NCBI GenBank assembly: GCA_902571005.1
Contig: CACGAG010000012.1
Span: forward strand, 1 to 32,917
DNA: 32,917 nt
Direction: 5' to 3'
Source of the DNA: an uncultured Pelagibacteraceae bacterium
GTDB taxonomy: Bacteria > Pseudomonadota > Alphaproteobacteria > Pelagibacterales > AG-422-B15
Position numbers and translations under genes: made by a program. Within the stretch, counting starts at the first letter, position 1; each line of letters begins with the position of its first letter. The notes beneath the pieces were generated by a model. The model saw only the letters and a list, made by a program, of their open reading frames with translations. It was not told where the DNA came from and ran no database searches. Positions 1 to 8,517 of this stretch are shown here, piece after piece.

Positions 1-1
1 T

Positions 2-229
2 GACCGTCTAGCCTATGAGGCAGGTGAACCAAATGAAAAGATCGTTAGAGATAAAAGTAAATTACATTTCATTGATAAATGGAACATTGCAATATTTACC
101 GGTGGTAGCAATGGTATACTTCATCGCACACCTGATTCTGCTCTAAATGGTCCTTCAATATTAATGAAACTTGATCATCCGGAGTATTTAAATTCTGTAT
201 ATTCTTCAGAAGTTCTTAAATTAAATTAG
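2..229 (+). CDS. 3' end of an unidentified protein (partial)
   Basis: An open frame runs from the window edge to TAG at 227-229 and gives the last 75 residues of a protein. The codons look normal for this genome and there is no internal stop, so I take it as a real gene whose 5' part lies outside. The tail contains FTGGSNGILHRTPDSALNG and ends in EVLKLN. I do not recognise the family and see no catalytic motif or membrane segment in this piece. It converges on the carbonic anhydrase gene with a single base between the two stop codons, and no terminator is visible there. Confidence 0.7.
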   Translation, partial: DRLAYEAGEPNEKIVRDKSKLHFIDKWNIAIFTGGSNGILHRTPDSALNGPSILMKLDHPEYLNSVYSSEVLKLN

Positions 230-230
230 A

Positions 231-854
231 TTAAATTAAATCAAACTTTTTTTTCTCAAAATCATACGTCTCTATAGATCCAGATCCAATATCATTCCAA
301 ACCCCATAAAGCATAATTTCACCTGACTTTACTTCAGTATTTATAAAGGGATATTTACTTAAGTTCTCTAATGATACGATAATGCTTTCTTTCTCCATGT
401 ACTTAACTTTCACATCGTTTCCTTCACCTGAAATGTTATCGTATACTGGTTTTAGTAACTTAAGCCAATTAGAAATTGATGAGTTATCATCAAAATTATT
501 TTCATGACACATATGATACCCATTCTTTATACCTCCACATCCTGAGTGCCCAATTATAATAATATTTTTAATATTTAATGCCGTTACACCAAATTCGATA
601 GCTGCAATTGTTCCGCTATGTTCCGTTAATTGACTATAGGGTGGCACTATATTAGCAATATTTCTATGAACTAGCATTTCACCAGCTTTTGATTTGAATA
701 TAGCATTCGGATCAACCCTTGAGTCTACGCACGATATGATCATGTATTTAGGTGACTGACCTTCTTTTGCAAGTCTTTCAAAGTGATCTTTTTGTTGCGC
801 GAAAGAGCTTTCTTTCCAGTCTCTGTATTTATTGATGAGATCTTTTGGTAACAT
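231..854 (-). CDS. beta-class carbonic anhydrase
   Basis: Zinc enzyme that interconverts CO2 and bicarbonate in the cytoplasm. The 207-residue length fits the beta class. Zinc ligands and the Asp-Arg dyad are visible: C42-x-D44-x-R46 in SCVDSR, and H103-x2-C106 in GHSGCGG. The conserved HSGTIAAIEFGV stretch follows the first motif. It has no signal peptide. It lies 4 bp downstream of the DUF3604 gene on the same strand, so the two are probably co-transcribed, although no functional link is known. The role is probably bicarbonate supply for carboxylases or pH balance; this is inference. Confidence 0.93.
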   Translation of the reverse strand: MLPKDLINKYRDWKESSFAQQKDHFERLAKEGQSPKYMIISCVDSRVDPNAIFKSKAGEMLVHRNIANIVPPYSQLTEHSGTIAAIEFGVTALNIKNIIIIGHSGCGGIKNGYHMCHENNFDDNSSISNWLKLLKPVYDNISGEGNDVKVKYMEKESIIVSLENLSKYPFINTEVKSGEIMLYGVWNDIGSGSIETYDFEKKKFDLI

Positions 855-858
855 TCAC

Positions 859-2787
859 TTATTTATTTTTTATCCAAATAGGTGAAGACCATGCCATCTC
901 ACGCGTAATTTTTGGATAATTTTTAGCAGGTTTTTCATCAATTCTAATACTATCATAAGTTGACCAACGACATGTAGGATTTTCGATAGCTCTTGCATAA
1001 TAAAATGTATTTTGATCAGGTGTATACTCAGTATCAGTCCAAATTACTTCTAATCGATCAGATCCATAGTTTTCATCGAAAGAACAATTTTCAAAATTTA
1101 CACTTGCTTTAGTTTCCTTACATTTGTTGTTTCTATTATTTATATCTCTATCATCACTACAAATCACGTCGTAAACAACTTCATTTATTTTTCCATTCTC
1201 AGACCACCCTTTGATAATTTGAATTTTGTCTAAAGGTGCACTCAACGTGTCTCTCTCAGCAGTGATATAAAATTTAGGTTGCTGCATCGAACCATTCATT
1301 ACTGTACTTCCCATTGGATGACCATTTTTATAAGACTCAGCTATTGGGTCTAATGAGTTTAGTAATTCTTCGGTACCATTGAAATTTAGAAAAAATCTTA
1401 ATTTAATTCTCGTACCACTGGTCGCATACACTTCTTTTTTTTGCATTGCCTCAAACAATGTATCTCTATTATTTTCCTCAGCCCAAATTGCGGCTAGTCC
1501 GCCTGGATTATTTACTAGTTGAGTTAAAAGTAAACCATCCTTCACTCTCACTTTAGATGGTCCAACAAAACTAGTGCGACCTCTGTAATCCCATTCCTCA
1601 GTATCCCCAGGATTTGAATTATGTGAGTCAGAACTACCAATCATACCAAAATCAAGTGGATTAAAGCCTATTTTATCTTCGAGGGTCAGTCCAATTTTTA
1701 GACCATCGCGCGCCATAGAAGTTTCCTGAATACAAAGAGTATCATTTTCTTTTTTACACTTTGGATAAAACTGCTCAATATCGCATTCTTCATCTGTGCT
1801 TCCAAAAAATGTACTGCACTCAGAACTTCCTTTATCTTGAAAAATTTCAACTAACGGTTCGTTATCATTTCTGAGTTTCCAATCATCAATTGTATATTTA
1901 TCATTGTCTATGGTGTGATTTGCAAACGCATATCCCCATGATCTATTACCGTTGTGCGGTATTGTCATAAATTCACATGGATGATTGCAGTTTTCTATCA
2001 ATTTTTTCCACAAATCAATGGCAGTATGTGCATCAAACAGCGAATAAGCTTTTTCTGGAACTGTATTATTTTTAAATATGACGTTCCTGTGATTGTATCC
2101 ACCATCAGGTAATGTAGGTGAATATTCGTATGCAACGAAAGTTGTAAATTTTCCAGGCTCATAATGAAGATCTGCAGCTTTTATAATTTTATCCCATGTT
2201 GATCTTACAAAACGCTTTTCTTTTTCCTTATCTCCTATTGCTTCGGACATGATACTGACCGGTGGTCGCGCAACAGAAGTATCACGCAGACCAATAAAAA
2301 AACGATAGCTAGGAGACTCGAGTCTTTCACATGTAAGTCGTGACTCATTAGTAATTTCTGGGTCAGCACAACTTTCTTGAAGGCCAAATGTTTCGGCGTG
2401 ATCAGTAACAGCTGCAAAGTCAAGTGGTCTTGAAATTTGCATTTTTTCGCCAAACATATTCTGCATTGGTTCACCTTTTGCAAAATTATAAGTCTCTTCT
2501 AGGCCGTAACGATTTCCAAAAATATATGAGTCGAATGATAAACTGGAGTGAACATGAAGATCACCAAAGTATACATTTTTATTTTTACTTGGCTTTTTAA
2601 ACTCAAATGGTTCAAAAACGGTTTGCTTAGTAATATTCTCTCTTTGCTCTTTTGCCTCTTCGGATAGTTTTTGAATATCTTCCTTTGATAAGACAGGTAC
2701 ATTGTATAAGTTGTATAAATAAAGAGAACCAATTAAAATCAAAAAACCTAATGTACTGAGTAGAATAATCCAATGAATTTTTCTCAT
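859..2787 (-). CDS. DUF3604 family protein, membrane-anchored
   Basis: 642 residues. A short basic start (MRKIH) is followed by one hydrophobic segment at residues 7-28, so it is probably a signal anchor with the rest in the periplasm. The body matches DUF3604, a PHP/metallohydrolase-like family of unknown substrate. It has GDLHVHSS with H78 and H80, an Asp-His pair in AAVTDHAE (D129, H130), a PHNGNRSWGY block and a late GSSDSHNSNPGD block, all plausible metal ligands. Several cysteines lie in the C-terminal third. The gene is divergent from the Rieske gene (45 bp between starts) and heads a two-gene unit with the carbonic anhydrase. The family call is strong; the activity is unknown. Confidence 0.85.
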   Translation of the reverse strand: MRKIHWIILLSTLGFLILIGSLYLYNLYNVPVLSKEDIQKLSEEAKEQRENITKQTVFEPFEFKKPSKNKNVYFGDLHVHSSLSFDSYIFGNRYGLEETYNFAKGEPMQNMFGEKMQISRPLDFAAVTDHAETFGLQESCADPEITNESRLTCERLESPSYRFFIGLRDTSVARPPVSIMSEAIGDKEKEKRFVRSTWDKIIKAADLHYEPGKFTTFVAYEYSPTLPDGGYNHRNVIFKNNTVPEKAYSLFDAHTAIDLWKKLIENCNHPCEFMTIPHNGNRSWGYAFANHTIDNDKYTIDDWKLRNDNEPLVEIFQDKGSSECSTFFGSTDEECDIEQFYPKCKKENDTLCIQETSMARDGLKIGLTLEDKIGFNPLDFGMIGSSDSHNSNPGDTEEWDYRGRTSFVGPSKVRVKDGLLLTQLVNNPGGLAAIWAEENNRDTLFEAMQKKEVYATSGTRIKLRFFLNFNGTEELLNSLDPIAESYKNGHPMGSTVMNGSMQQPKFYITAERDTLSAPLDKIQIIKGWSENGKINEVVYDVICSDDRDINNRNNKCKETKASVNFENCSFDENYGSDRLEVIWTDTEYTPDQNTFYYARAIENPTCRWSTYDSIRIDEKPAKNYPKITREMAWSSPIWIKNK

Positions 2788-2832
2788 AATATCTAGTCAT
2801 AGACAATATAAGGGTATAAAATTTTTACAAGC

Positions 2833-3975
2833 ATGTCAGAAGGATATATTTTAAAAAAAACTGAAAAATCTCTACCTTTAAATTGGTATTTCAATCAAAA
2901 GCAATTTGATAGAGAGATTTCAAAAGTTTTGTCTAAAGAGTGGTTATATGTTTGCCACGTGGATACTATTTCAAAACCTTTATCTTTTCACACAGTTGAA
3001 ATTAGCAAATTTAATATACTTATTGTTCGTGATAAAGAAGGAGAAATAAATGCTTTTTATAATTCATGTAGTCATCGAGGTTCAATTTTAAAAAAAGAAA
3101 AAAGTGGCAAACTAAAATCAAATTTATTGATTTGCCCATATCATCAATGGTCATATAACGCTAGCAATGGAAATTTAGTTAGAACTACATCTATTATTGA
3201 TCCTAAAAATTTTAGAAAAGATGAAAATTGTCTAACAAAAGTAAAAATTAAAGTTTGGAATGGGTTAGTTTTTATTAACATGAATAAAAACGCTAAATGG
3301 AATGCAAAAAAAGTATTTCCAGATTACAGTGATGCTTTTTCTCAATTGAATGTCAGTGACTACCAAATTGGCCATACCTGGAAGAAAAAAATAAAGTGTA
3401 ATTGGAAAATATTTTGGGAAAATTATAGTGAATGCTTACATTGTCCCAACCTTCATCCTGAACTATCTGACCTAGTCCCTATTTATGGAAGAAGGTTAGT
3501 AGATATTAAAGATGATCCAAACTGGAAACGTTTTACTCATCATGATGATCCAAAGTACAAAGGTGGAATGAAAAAAGGTACTGAAACTTGGTCAATGAAT
3601 GGAAGCGCACAAGGTCATCGAGTAGAGTACTTGGAAAATCAAACCGATTTTCCTGGTTACATTTACATGACTACTTGGCCTTCTATGTTTTTAGCAATAT
3701 TTACTGACCATATAAGAATGGTTCGTATTCTTCCTTTGTCAGAGGAACTTACAGAAGTTACGGCAGAGTGGGTATTTAGAAAAGAAACTCTCAAAGATAA
3801 AAAATATTCAATGAAAAATGTTGTTGATTTTGCTGTATTAGTCATGAAACAAGATGCAGAAGCTTGCGAACTGAATCAAAAAGGCATACATAATCCAACA
3901 AGAAAAAATGGAACATTAATGCCTGAAGAGTATGAAATTAAAAGGTTTCACAGCTGGCTAAGAAAAAAACTATAA
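2833..3975 (+). CDS. Rieske non-heme iron oxygenase, alpha subunit
   Basis: 380 residues with the standard layout. The N-terminal Rieske domain has C79-x-H81 (NSCSHRGS) and C101-x2-H104 (CPYHQW) as [2Fe-2S] ligands. The C-terminal catalytic domain has the bridging acid E200 and iron ligands H203 and H208 in NYSECLHCPNLHPEL, with D341 (KQDAEAC) as the likely third ligand. The ENYxECxHCxxxHPEL form resembles GbcA-type monooxygenases of quaternary amines more than ring-hydroxylating dioxygenases. No reductase or ferredoxin partner is encoded nearby. It is first in a tight unit with the M20 and DoeA-like M24 genes (10 bp, then a 1-bp overlap), which suggests a substrate related to ectoine or hydroxyectoine. 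That substrate is inference. Confidence 0.88.
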   Translation: MSEGYILKKTEKSLPLNWYFNQKQFDREISKVLSKEWLYVCHVDTISKPLSFHTVEISKFNILIVRDKEGEINAFYNSCSHRGSILKKEKSGKLKSNLLICPYHQWSYNASNGNLVRTTSIIDPKNFRKDENCLTKVKIKVWNGLVFINMNKNAKWNAKKVFPDYSDAFSQLNVSDYQIGHTWKKKIKCNWKIFWENYSECLHCPNLHPELSDLVPIYGRRLVDIKDDPNWKRFTHHDDPKYKGGMKKGTETWSMNGSAQGHRVEYLENQTDFPGYIYMTTWPSMFLAIFTDHIRMVRILPLSEELTEVTAEWVFRKETLKDKKYSMKNVVDFAVLVMKQDAEACELNQKGIHNPTRKNGTLMPEEYEIKRFHSWLRKKL

Positions 3976-3985
3976 ATTATTCCAA

Positions 3986-5149
3986 ATGAATTCAGTTACA
4001 CAAAATTATGAGAAGGAAATGCTTGAGTGGCGTCATGATTTTCATGCGCATCCTGAGCTAAATTTTGACTTAGATATAACCTCATCAAAAGTTGCAGATA
4101 TTTTAAAGAGTTTTGGACTGGAAGTACATGAAGGCATAGGTAAGACCGGAATTGTTGCTGTTCTCAAAAATGGAAACAGTAATAAAAGTATTGGTATTCG
4201 TGCAGATATGGATGCATTACCGGTAACAGAGGAAAATGACTGCACGTATAAGTCCAATCACGAAGGTAAAATGCATGCGTGTGGTCACGATGGTCATACA
4301 GCAATGGCTCTAGGTGCAGCTAAATATCTAAGTAATACAAAAAATTTTAACGGAACTGTTTATTTTATTTTTCAACCTGATGAAGAAAAAACTCAGGGAG
4401 CTCAAGCAATGATAGATGATGGGCTGTTTGAAACGTTCCCAATGGATGAGGTATATGCTTTTCATAATTTGCCCGGTATGGAACTTGGAACCTTTGCAAC
4501 AAGAGCAGGAACTATCACTGCAAGCGAAAGTTTATTTAAAATTGAATTAAGAGGTCAGGGAGGTCATTCAGCCTTGCCACACATGGGCGTTGATACTATT
4601 ACAGTAGGTACTCAAATAATAACAGCTCTTCAATCAATTGTTTCGAGAAAAATTAATCCAGCTATGAATGGTGTTGTTTCAGTCACAAAATTTGAGTCTG
4701 ATGGCAATGAAAATATACTACCCGGTCATTCTATCATTTCAGGTGATGCACGTGCGTTGTCACCAGAAGCCAATCAAATTATTGAACGCAGCATGAAAGA
4801 TATTGTAGATGGAACGGCGAAAGCACATGGTGTCGATTATGATTTTAATTACCTCACAAGAACAAACATGACAATTAATTCTAGAGATCAAGCAGCTTTT
4901 GCAAGTAAGGTTGCAGCTGACCTATTTGGAGAGGATAAAGTAGATGGAAATTGTGATCCAAAATTATTTTCTGAGGATTTTGCCCAGATGCTAATGGTTA
5001 AGCCTGGATGCTATATTTTAATTGGAAATGGAACAGAAGGAACTCATGGACAATCTTTACATTCTTCAAATTATGATTTTAACGACAAGCTTCTTGTCAT
5101 TGGTTCATCATTTTGGTCTAAACTTGTTGAAGAAAGACTTAATGATTAA
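3986..5149 (+). CDS. M20 family amidohydrolase, possible N-acetyl-diaminobutyrate deacetylase (DoeB2-like)
   Basis: 387 residues, zinc-dependent amidohydrolase of the M20D (hippurate hydrolase/ama) type. Visible metal and catalytic residues are DMDALP near 74-79, C99 and H101 in HACGHDGH, the E133-E134 pair in QPDEE, H160 in FHNLP, and the C-terminal LHSSNYDF His. The central dimerisation domain has GQGGHSALPH. It is followed by the DoeA-like gene with a TAATG stop/start overlap, indicating translational coupling. DoeA opens ectoine to N-acetyl-2,4-diaminobutyrate, so this enzyme could remove the acetyl group in place of the usual DoeB. The family is certain; the substrate is inferred from context. 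It could also be a general N-acyl amino acid hydrolase. Confidence 0.82.
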   Translation: MNSVTQNYEKEMLEWRHDFHAHPELNFDLDITSSKVADILKSFGLEVHEGIGKTGIVAVLKNGNSNKSIGIRADMDALPVTEENDCTYKSNHEGKMHACGHDGHTAMALGAAKYLSNTKNFNGTVYFIFQPDEEKTQGAQAMIDDGLFETFPMDEVYAFHNLPGMELGTFATRAGTITASESLFKIELRGQGGHSALPHMGVDTITVGTQIITALQSIVSRKINPAMNGVVSVTKFESDGNENILPGHSIISGDARALSPEANQIIERSMKDIVDGTAKAHGVDYDFNYLTRTNMTINSRDQAAFASKVAADLFGEDKVDGNCDPKLFSEDFAQMLMVKPGCYILIGNGTEGTHGQSLHSSNYDFNDKLLVIGSSFWSKLVEERLND

Positions 5150-6318
5150 TGATATTTTCTATAAGTGAGTATATTGAAAGACTAAATAAAGTAAAAAAAT
5201 CAATGCAAGAAAAGGGTATTGATTTATTAATCTCTCAAGATACAGCAAACATAAATTACCTTACCGGTTATGATGCATGGTCTTTTTATTATGCTCAATG
5301 TGTAATAATACATATAGACTCAGAAGAACCTTTACTTTTCGTACGTGATCAAGATGCTGGAGGGGCATTCCTTCAAAACTGCTGGTCACAAGAAAATATA
5401 ATTGTATACGCTGAAAAATATATACATACATGGCCAAATCATCCTTATGATTATTTGATTGAAATAATTAAAAATAAAAATTGGGACAAACTTTCAATTG
5501 GACTTGAAATGGACAGTCATTATTTCACGGCATTTTGTTATAAAAAATTATTAGATGGGCTTCCTGATGCCACGTTGAAAGATTGTGAGCGCCTTGTGAA
5601 TTGGGTACGATTTGTGAAATCAGATGCTGAAATTGATCTAATGAAAAACGCCGCTTTAATTACTGATAAATCCATGCAAACTGCAATTGATGTTATCAAT
5701 CCAGGTGTTAGACAATGTGATGCAGTTGGAGAGATACAAAAAGCAATGTTTTATGGAACTCCAGAGTATGGAGGAGAATATTCAAGTATAGCAACTTTAC
5801 TTCCAACTGGAGCTGGGACTTCTGCCTCACATCTAACGGCTACGCAGGAAAGATTTGTTAAGGGCGAAGCAACAATAATTGAAATTGCCGGTGTTTATAA
5901 AAGGTATCATGCACCACTTGCAAGAACAGTTCTGCTTGGAAAAGCAGAACAAAAAAAAATTGACGCCATACATGCAACTAATGAGGCGCTAAATGAGGGT
6001 ATATCTGCCATAAAGCCAGGCAATACAGCAGATGATGTTGCGCAAAAATTTTGGGCAGTATTAGATAAATACGATATCAAAAAGGAATCTCGGACTGGAT
6101 ACTCTATTGGAATTGGTTATCCACCTGATTGGGGTGAGCACACAATAAACATATCAAAAGGTGATCCAACTATTTTACAACCAAATGTAACCTTTCATAT
6201 GATTGCTGTTATGCAATTTGGTGATTGGGGAGTAGAGGCAAGTCACTCATTACGTGTTACAGAAAGTGGCTCAGAAAAGTTTTCAGATTTCTCAAGTGAT
6301 TTATTCATAAAAGAGTAG
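5149..6318 (+). CDS. doeA: M24-fold ectoine hydrolase-like protein (DoeA/EutD type)
   Basis: 389 residues with a creatinase N-terminal domain (about 1-150) and a pita-bread domain (about 155-385). The stretch NYLTGYDAWSFYYAQC is close to what I recall of DoeA/EutD ectoine hydrolases. The usual M24 metal ligands are mostly missing: the first Asp site is E245 (IIEIAGVYKRYH), the second is in HAPLART, the GHG His site reads YSIGIGYPPDWGEH, and the PG-E motif is QPNVTFHMI. That is expected for the metal-free ectoine hydrolases, where a glutamate near this position is thought to act as nucleophile. The product would be N-acetyl-L-2,4-diaminobutyrate. Its start overlaps the M20 stop by one base. 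No ectoine uptake genes or EnuR regulator lie in the window. Creatinase-like or other C-N hydrolase activity is the alternative. Confidence 0.72.
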   Translation: MIFSISEYIERLNKVKKSMQEKGIDLLISQDTANINYLTGYDAWSFYYAQCVIIHIDSEEPLLFVRDQDAGGAFLQNCWSQENIIVYAEKYIHTWPNHPYDYLIEIIKNKNWDKLSIGLEMDSHYFTAFCYKKLLDGLPDATLKDCERLVNWVRFVKSDAEIDLMKNAALITDKSMQTAIDVINPGVRQCDAVGEIQKAMFYGTPEYGGEYSSIATLLPTGAGTSASHLTATQERFVKGEATIIEIAGVYKRYHAPLARTVLLGKAEQKKIDAIHATNEALNEGISAIKPGNTADDVAQKFWAVLDKYDIKKESRTGYSIGIGYPPDWGEHTINISKGDPTILQPNVTFHMIAVMQFGDWGVEASHSLRVTESGSEKFSDFSSDLFIKE

Positions 6319-6321
6319 CAG

Positions 6322-6350
6322 ATAACTGGGAATGAGCGTCCCTTGTTTTT
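6322..6350 (+). terminator. possible weak rho-independent terminator after the M24 gene
   Basis: GGGA at 6328-6331 pairs with TCCC at 6339-6342 across a 7-base loop. Flanking AAC and GTT can add three more pairs after a small internal loop, and the hairpin runs into TTGTTTTT. The stem is short, so this is a modest call. Its position just after the oxygenase-amidohydrolase-hydrolase unit is what one would expect. Confidence 0.35.
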
Positions 6351-6403
6351 ACTAGAGAATCCATTAAATATTGTATAAAGTAGCGCAATTCATGGAGTTA
6401 ATT

Positions 6404-6592
6404 ATGGGTATTCATCACGATTATAAATCAAAACGTGGGGAGAGAGCGATGGCCAAGCAGCAGAAACGTGAGGCTAAGTTTTCTGATAACACGGATAAAA
6501 AAGAAGAAGAAAAGCTCATCAAAGAATTAAAAAAAGCAGGGTTAAATAAAGATGAAATCAAACAATTCCTCGAAGGAAGAGCAAAAGGATAA
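6404..6592 (+). CDS. small charged hypothetical protein
   Basis: 62 residues starting MGIHHDYKSKRGERAMAKQQ and ending in a helix-rich acidic/basic tail (KKEEEKLIKELKKAGL). I choose ATG 6404 because GGAG at 6394-6397 sits six bases upstream; an in-frame TTG at 6371 has no such site. It has no signal peptide or membrane segment. It does not match a family I can name. It reads into the next small gene (41-bp overlap in another frame) and precedes dcd-murA, where small conserved basic proteins are common in Alphaproteobacteria. It may bind nucleic acid, judging only by composition. Confidence 0.6.
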   Translation: MGIHHDYKSKRGERAMAKQQKREAKFSDNTDKKEEEKLIKELKKAGLNKDEIKQFLEGRAKG

Positions 6593-6686
6593 AAAGCTCG
6601 ACAGCACAGAAAGGCTTGCTGAGGCACTAAGGCAAAATTTAAGAAAAAGAAAAGAGTTTCAAAGAAGGCAAAAGAAAGAAGATTAA
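6552..6686 (+). CDS. 44-residue basic protein upstream of dcd-murA
   Basis: The frame begins at ATG 6552 inside the 3' end of the preceding gene and stops at TAA 6684-6686, one base before the dcd ATG at 6688. The product has an acidic/basic start and then [20 protein letters not shown]. That RLAxALRxNLxxRK pattern is like short conserved alphaproteobacterial proteins found near murA, as far as I recall. It is strongly basic and probably one helix. There is no clear ribosome binding site, so translation is probably coupled to the overlapping upstream gene. The function is unknown. Confidence 0.6.
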   Translation: MKSNNSSKEEQKDKKLDSTERLAEALRQNLRKRKEFQRRQKKED

Positions 6687-6687
6687 T

Positions 6688-7242
6688 ATGACAATCATGT
6701 CGGATAACTGGATAAAGAAAAAAGCCTTGGAAGAAGGAATGATTGAACCGTTCGTTGATGGACAAAAAAAAGAAGGCACAATTTCTTTTGGTCTTTCATC
6801 ATATGGATACGATGCAAGAGTTTCAGAAGAATTTAAAATTTTTACCAATGTAGATTCTGCTTTAGTCGATCCAAAAAACTTTGATGATAAGGGGTTTGTA
6901 GATCGGCCAGGTAAAGAATGCATAATTCCACCTAACTCATTTGCATTAGCAAGAACCGTTGAGTATTTTAGAATTCCTCGCGATGTTCTTGTAATTTGTT
7001 TGGGAAAATCAACTTATGCAAGATGTGGTATTATCGTAAATGTTACTCCTCTCGAGCCAGAGTGGGAGGGTCACGTAACTTTAGAATTTTCTAACACAAC
7101 TCCATTACCTGCAAAAATTTATGCTAATGAGGGAGCGTGCCAGTTTTTATTCTATAAGGGAGAAGCGCCACCAGAAGTTTCATATAAAGATCGTAAAGGT
7201 AAATATATGATGCAAAAAGGGGTTACTTTACCTAAGCTTTAA
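6688..7242 (+). CDS. dcd: dCTP deaminase
   Basis: Converts dCTP to dUTP, the main bacterial route to dUMP for thymidylate synthesis. The 184-residue length is normal. The core has [10 protein letters not shown] near 37-46, the catalytic block [10 protein letters not shown] with S108 and R112, and [14 protein letters not shown] ending in the catalytic E133. The C-terminal [12 protein letters not shown] is the usual lid tail. A second ATG three codons in (6697) is also possible. murA follows after 7 bp, so this is probably one transcript with the small genes before it. Confidence 0.94.
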   Translation: MTIMSDNWIKKKALEEGMIEPFVDGQKKEGTISFGLSSYGYDARVSEEFKIFTNVDSALVDPKNFDDKGFVDRPGKECIIPPNSFALARTVEYFRIPRDVLVICLGKSTYARCGIIVNVTPLEPEWEGHVTLEFSNTTPLPAKIYANEGACQFLFYKGEAPPEVSYKDRKGKYMMQKGVTLPKL

Positions 7243-7249
7243 ATCGTTC

Positions 7250-8512
7250 ATGCAAAAAATATTGATAAATGGAGGAAACCTTCTCCAAGGTTCTGTTCCT
7301 GTCAGTGGATCAAAAAATGCATCTCTTCCAATAATGGCCGCAAGTATTCTTACTAATGATAATTTAGAACTCGAAAACGTACCAGATTTAGTTGATGTAA
7401 ATACAATGTCATCAGTTTTATCATCGCTAGGTGTCAATGTTATAAAAAAAGATGCTAAAACAAATCGTCTTACACTTTGTTATTCAGACTCAGAAAGTGC
7501 AATAGCGGAGTACGATTTAGTTAGAAAGATGAGGGCTAGTATATTAGTTCTTGGACCATTACTTGCACGCAAAAGACACGCTAGCGTATCTCTTCCAGGG
7601 GGGTGCGCAATTGGTGCTCGGCCAGTAGATTTGCACATAGATGCATTGACGAAACTTGGAGCATCATTTGAATTAGATAGTGGATATATAAAATGTAGCG
7701 CTCCTAATGGCTTAAAAGGAAATAAAATTAATTTTTCAAAAGTATCAGTAGGAGCTACTGAAAACATAATTATGGCTGCATCACTTGCTAGAGGAGAAAG
7801 TGAAATTAGGAATATCGCAGTTGAGCCTGAGGTTATGGATCTTATAAACTGTCTTAATAAAATGGGTGCTAAAATCGAATTAGGAGAAAATAGAAATGTT
7901 CACATTCAAGGTGTTGACCAACTCCAAGGCGCTGTTCACTCAATTATCCCTGATCGCATAGAGGCAATCACATATATAATTGGAGGAACTATAATTGGTA
8001 ACGATCTCAAGATTACAAATCTGAACCTTGAGCATATCAGCAATGTATTGGAATTATTGAATGAGCTATCTATTAATTACTCAATTAGTGAGAATAGCAT
8101 TGTTGTTAGTCAATCTGAGATCTCTGATGGTATTGATATTAATACAATGGAATATCCAGGGTTCCCAACTGATGTACAGGCACAAATGATGGTCTTATTA
8201 TCTCTTGGAAAATCCAAATCACAAATAACTGAAAATATTTTTGAAAACAGATTTATGCATGTTCCAGAATTAAACCGCATGGGCGCTAATATTGAAATCA
8301 ATGGTAAAACAGCAATTATTAATCCATGTAAAGAGTTTATTTCAGCTCAAGTCATGGCAACTGATTTACGGGCTTCGGTAAGTTTAATTTTAGCTGGATT
8401 GGTTGCTAAAGGTGAAACAATACTTAACCGAATTTATCATCTTGATCGAGGTTATGAAAAGATAGAGCAAAAATTGCAAGCTTGTGGTGCAGATATTCGG
8501 AGAATAAGTTAG
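7250..8512 (+). CDS. murA: UDP-N-acetylglucosamine 1-carboxyvinyltransferase
   Basis: First committed step of peptidoglycan synthesis: transfers enolpyruvate from PEP to UDP-GlcNAc in the cytoplasm. 420 residues, a normal length. It has SGSKNA with K22 and N23 near the N terminus, and the catalytic loop LPGGCAIGARPVDLH with Cys at 119, so it should be fosfomycin-sensitive. The two-domain EPT repeat is complete and ends with DRGYEKIEQKLQACGA. DUF2948 starts six bases after the stop. The murA-DUF2948-hisD order is a common alphaproteobacterial arrangement. Confidence 0.96.
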   Translation: MQKILINGGNLLQGSVPVSGSKNASLPIMAASILTNDNLELENVPDLVDVNTMSSVLSSLGVNVIKKDAKTNRLTLCYSDSESAIAEYDLVRKMRASILVLGPLLARKRHASVSLPGGCAIGARPVDLHIDALTKLGASFELDSGYIKCSAPNGLKGNKINFSKVSVGATENIIMAASLARGESEIRNIAVEPEVMDLINCLNKMGAKIELGENRNVHIQGVDQLQGAVHSIIPDRIEAITYIIGGTIIGNDLKITNLNLEHISNVLELLNELSINYSISENSIVVSQSEISDGIDINTMEYPGFPTDVQAQMMVLLSLGKSKSQITENIFENRFMHVPELNRMGANIEINGKTAIINPCKEFISAQVMATDLRASVSLILAGLVAKGETILNRIYHLDRGYEKIEQKLQACGADIRRIS

Positions 8513-8517
8513 GATAA

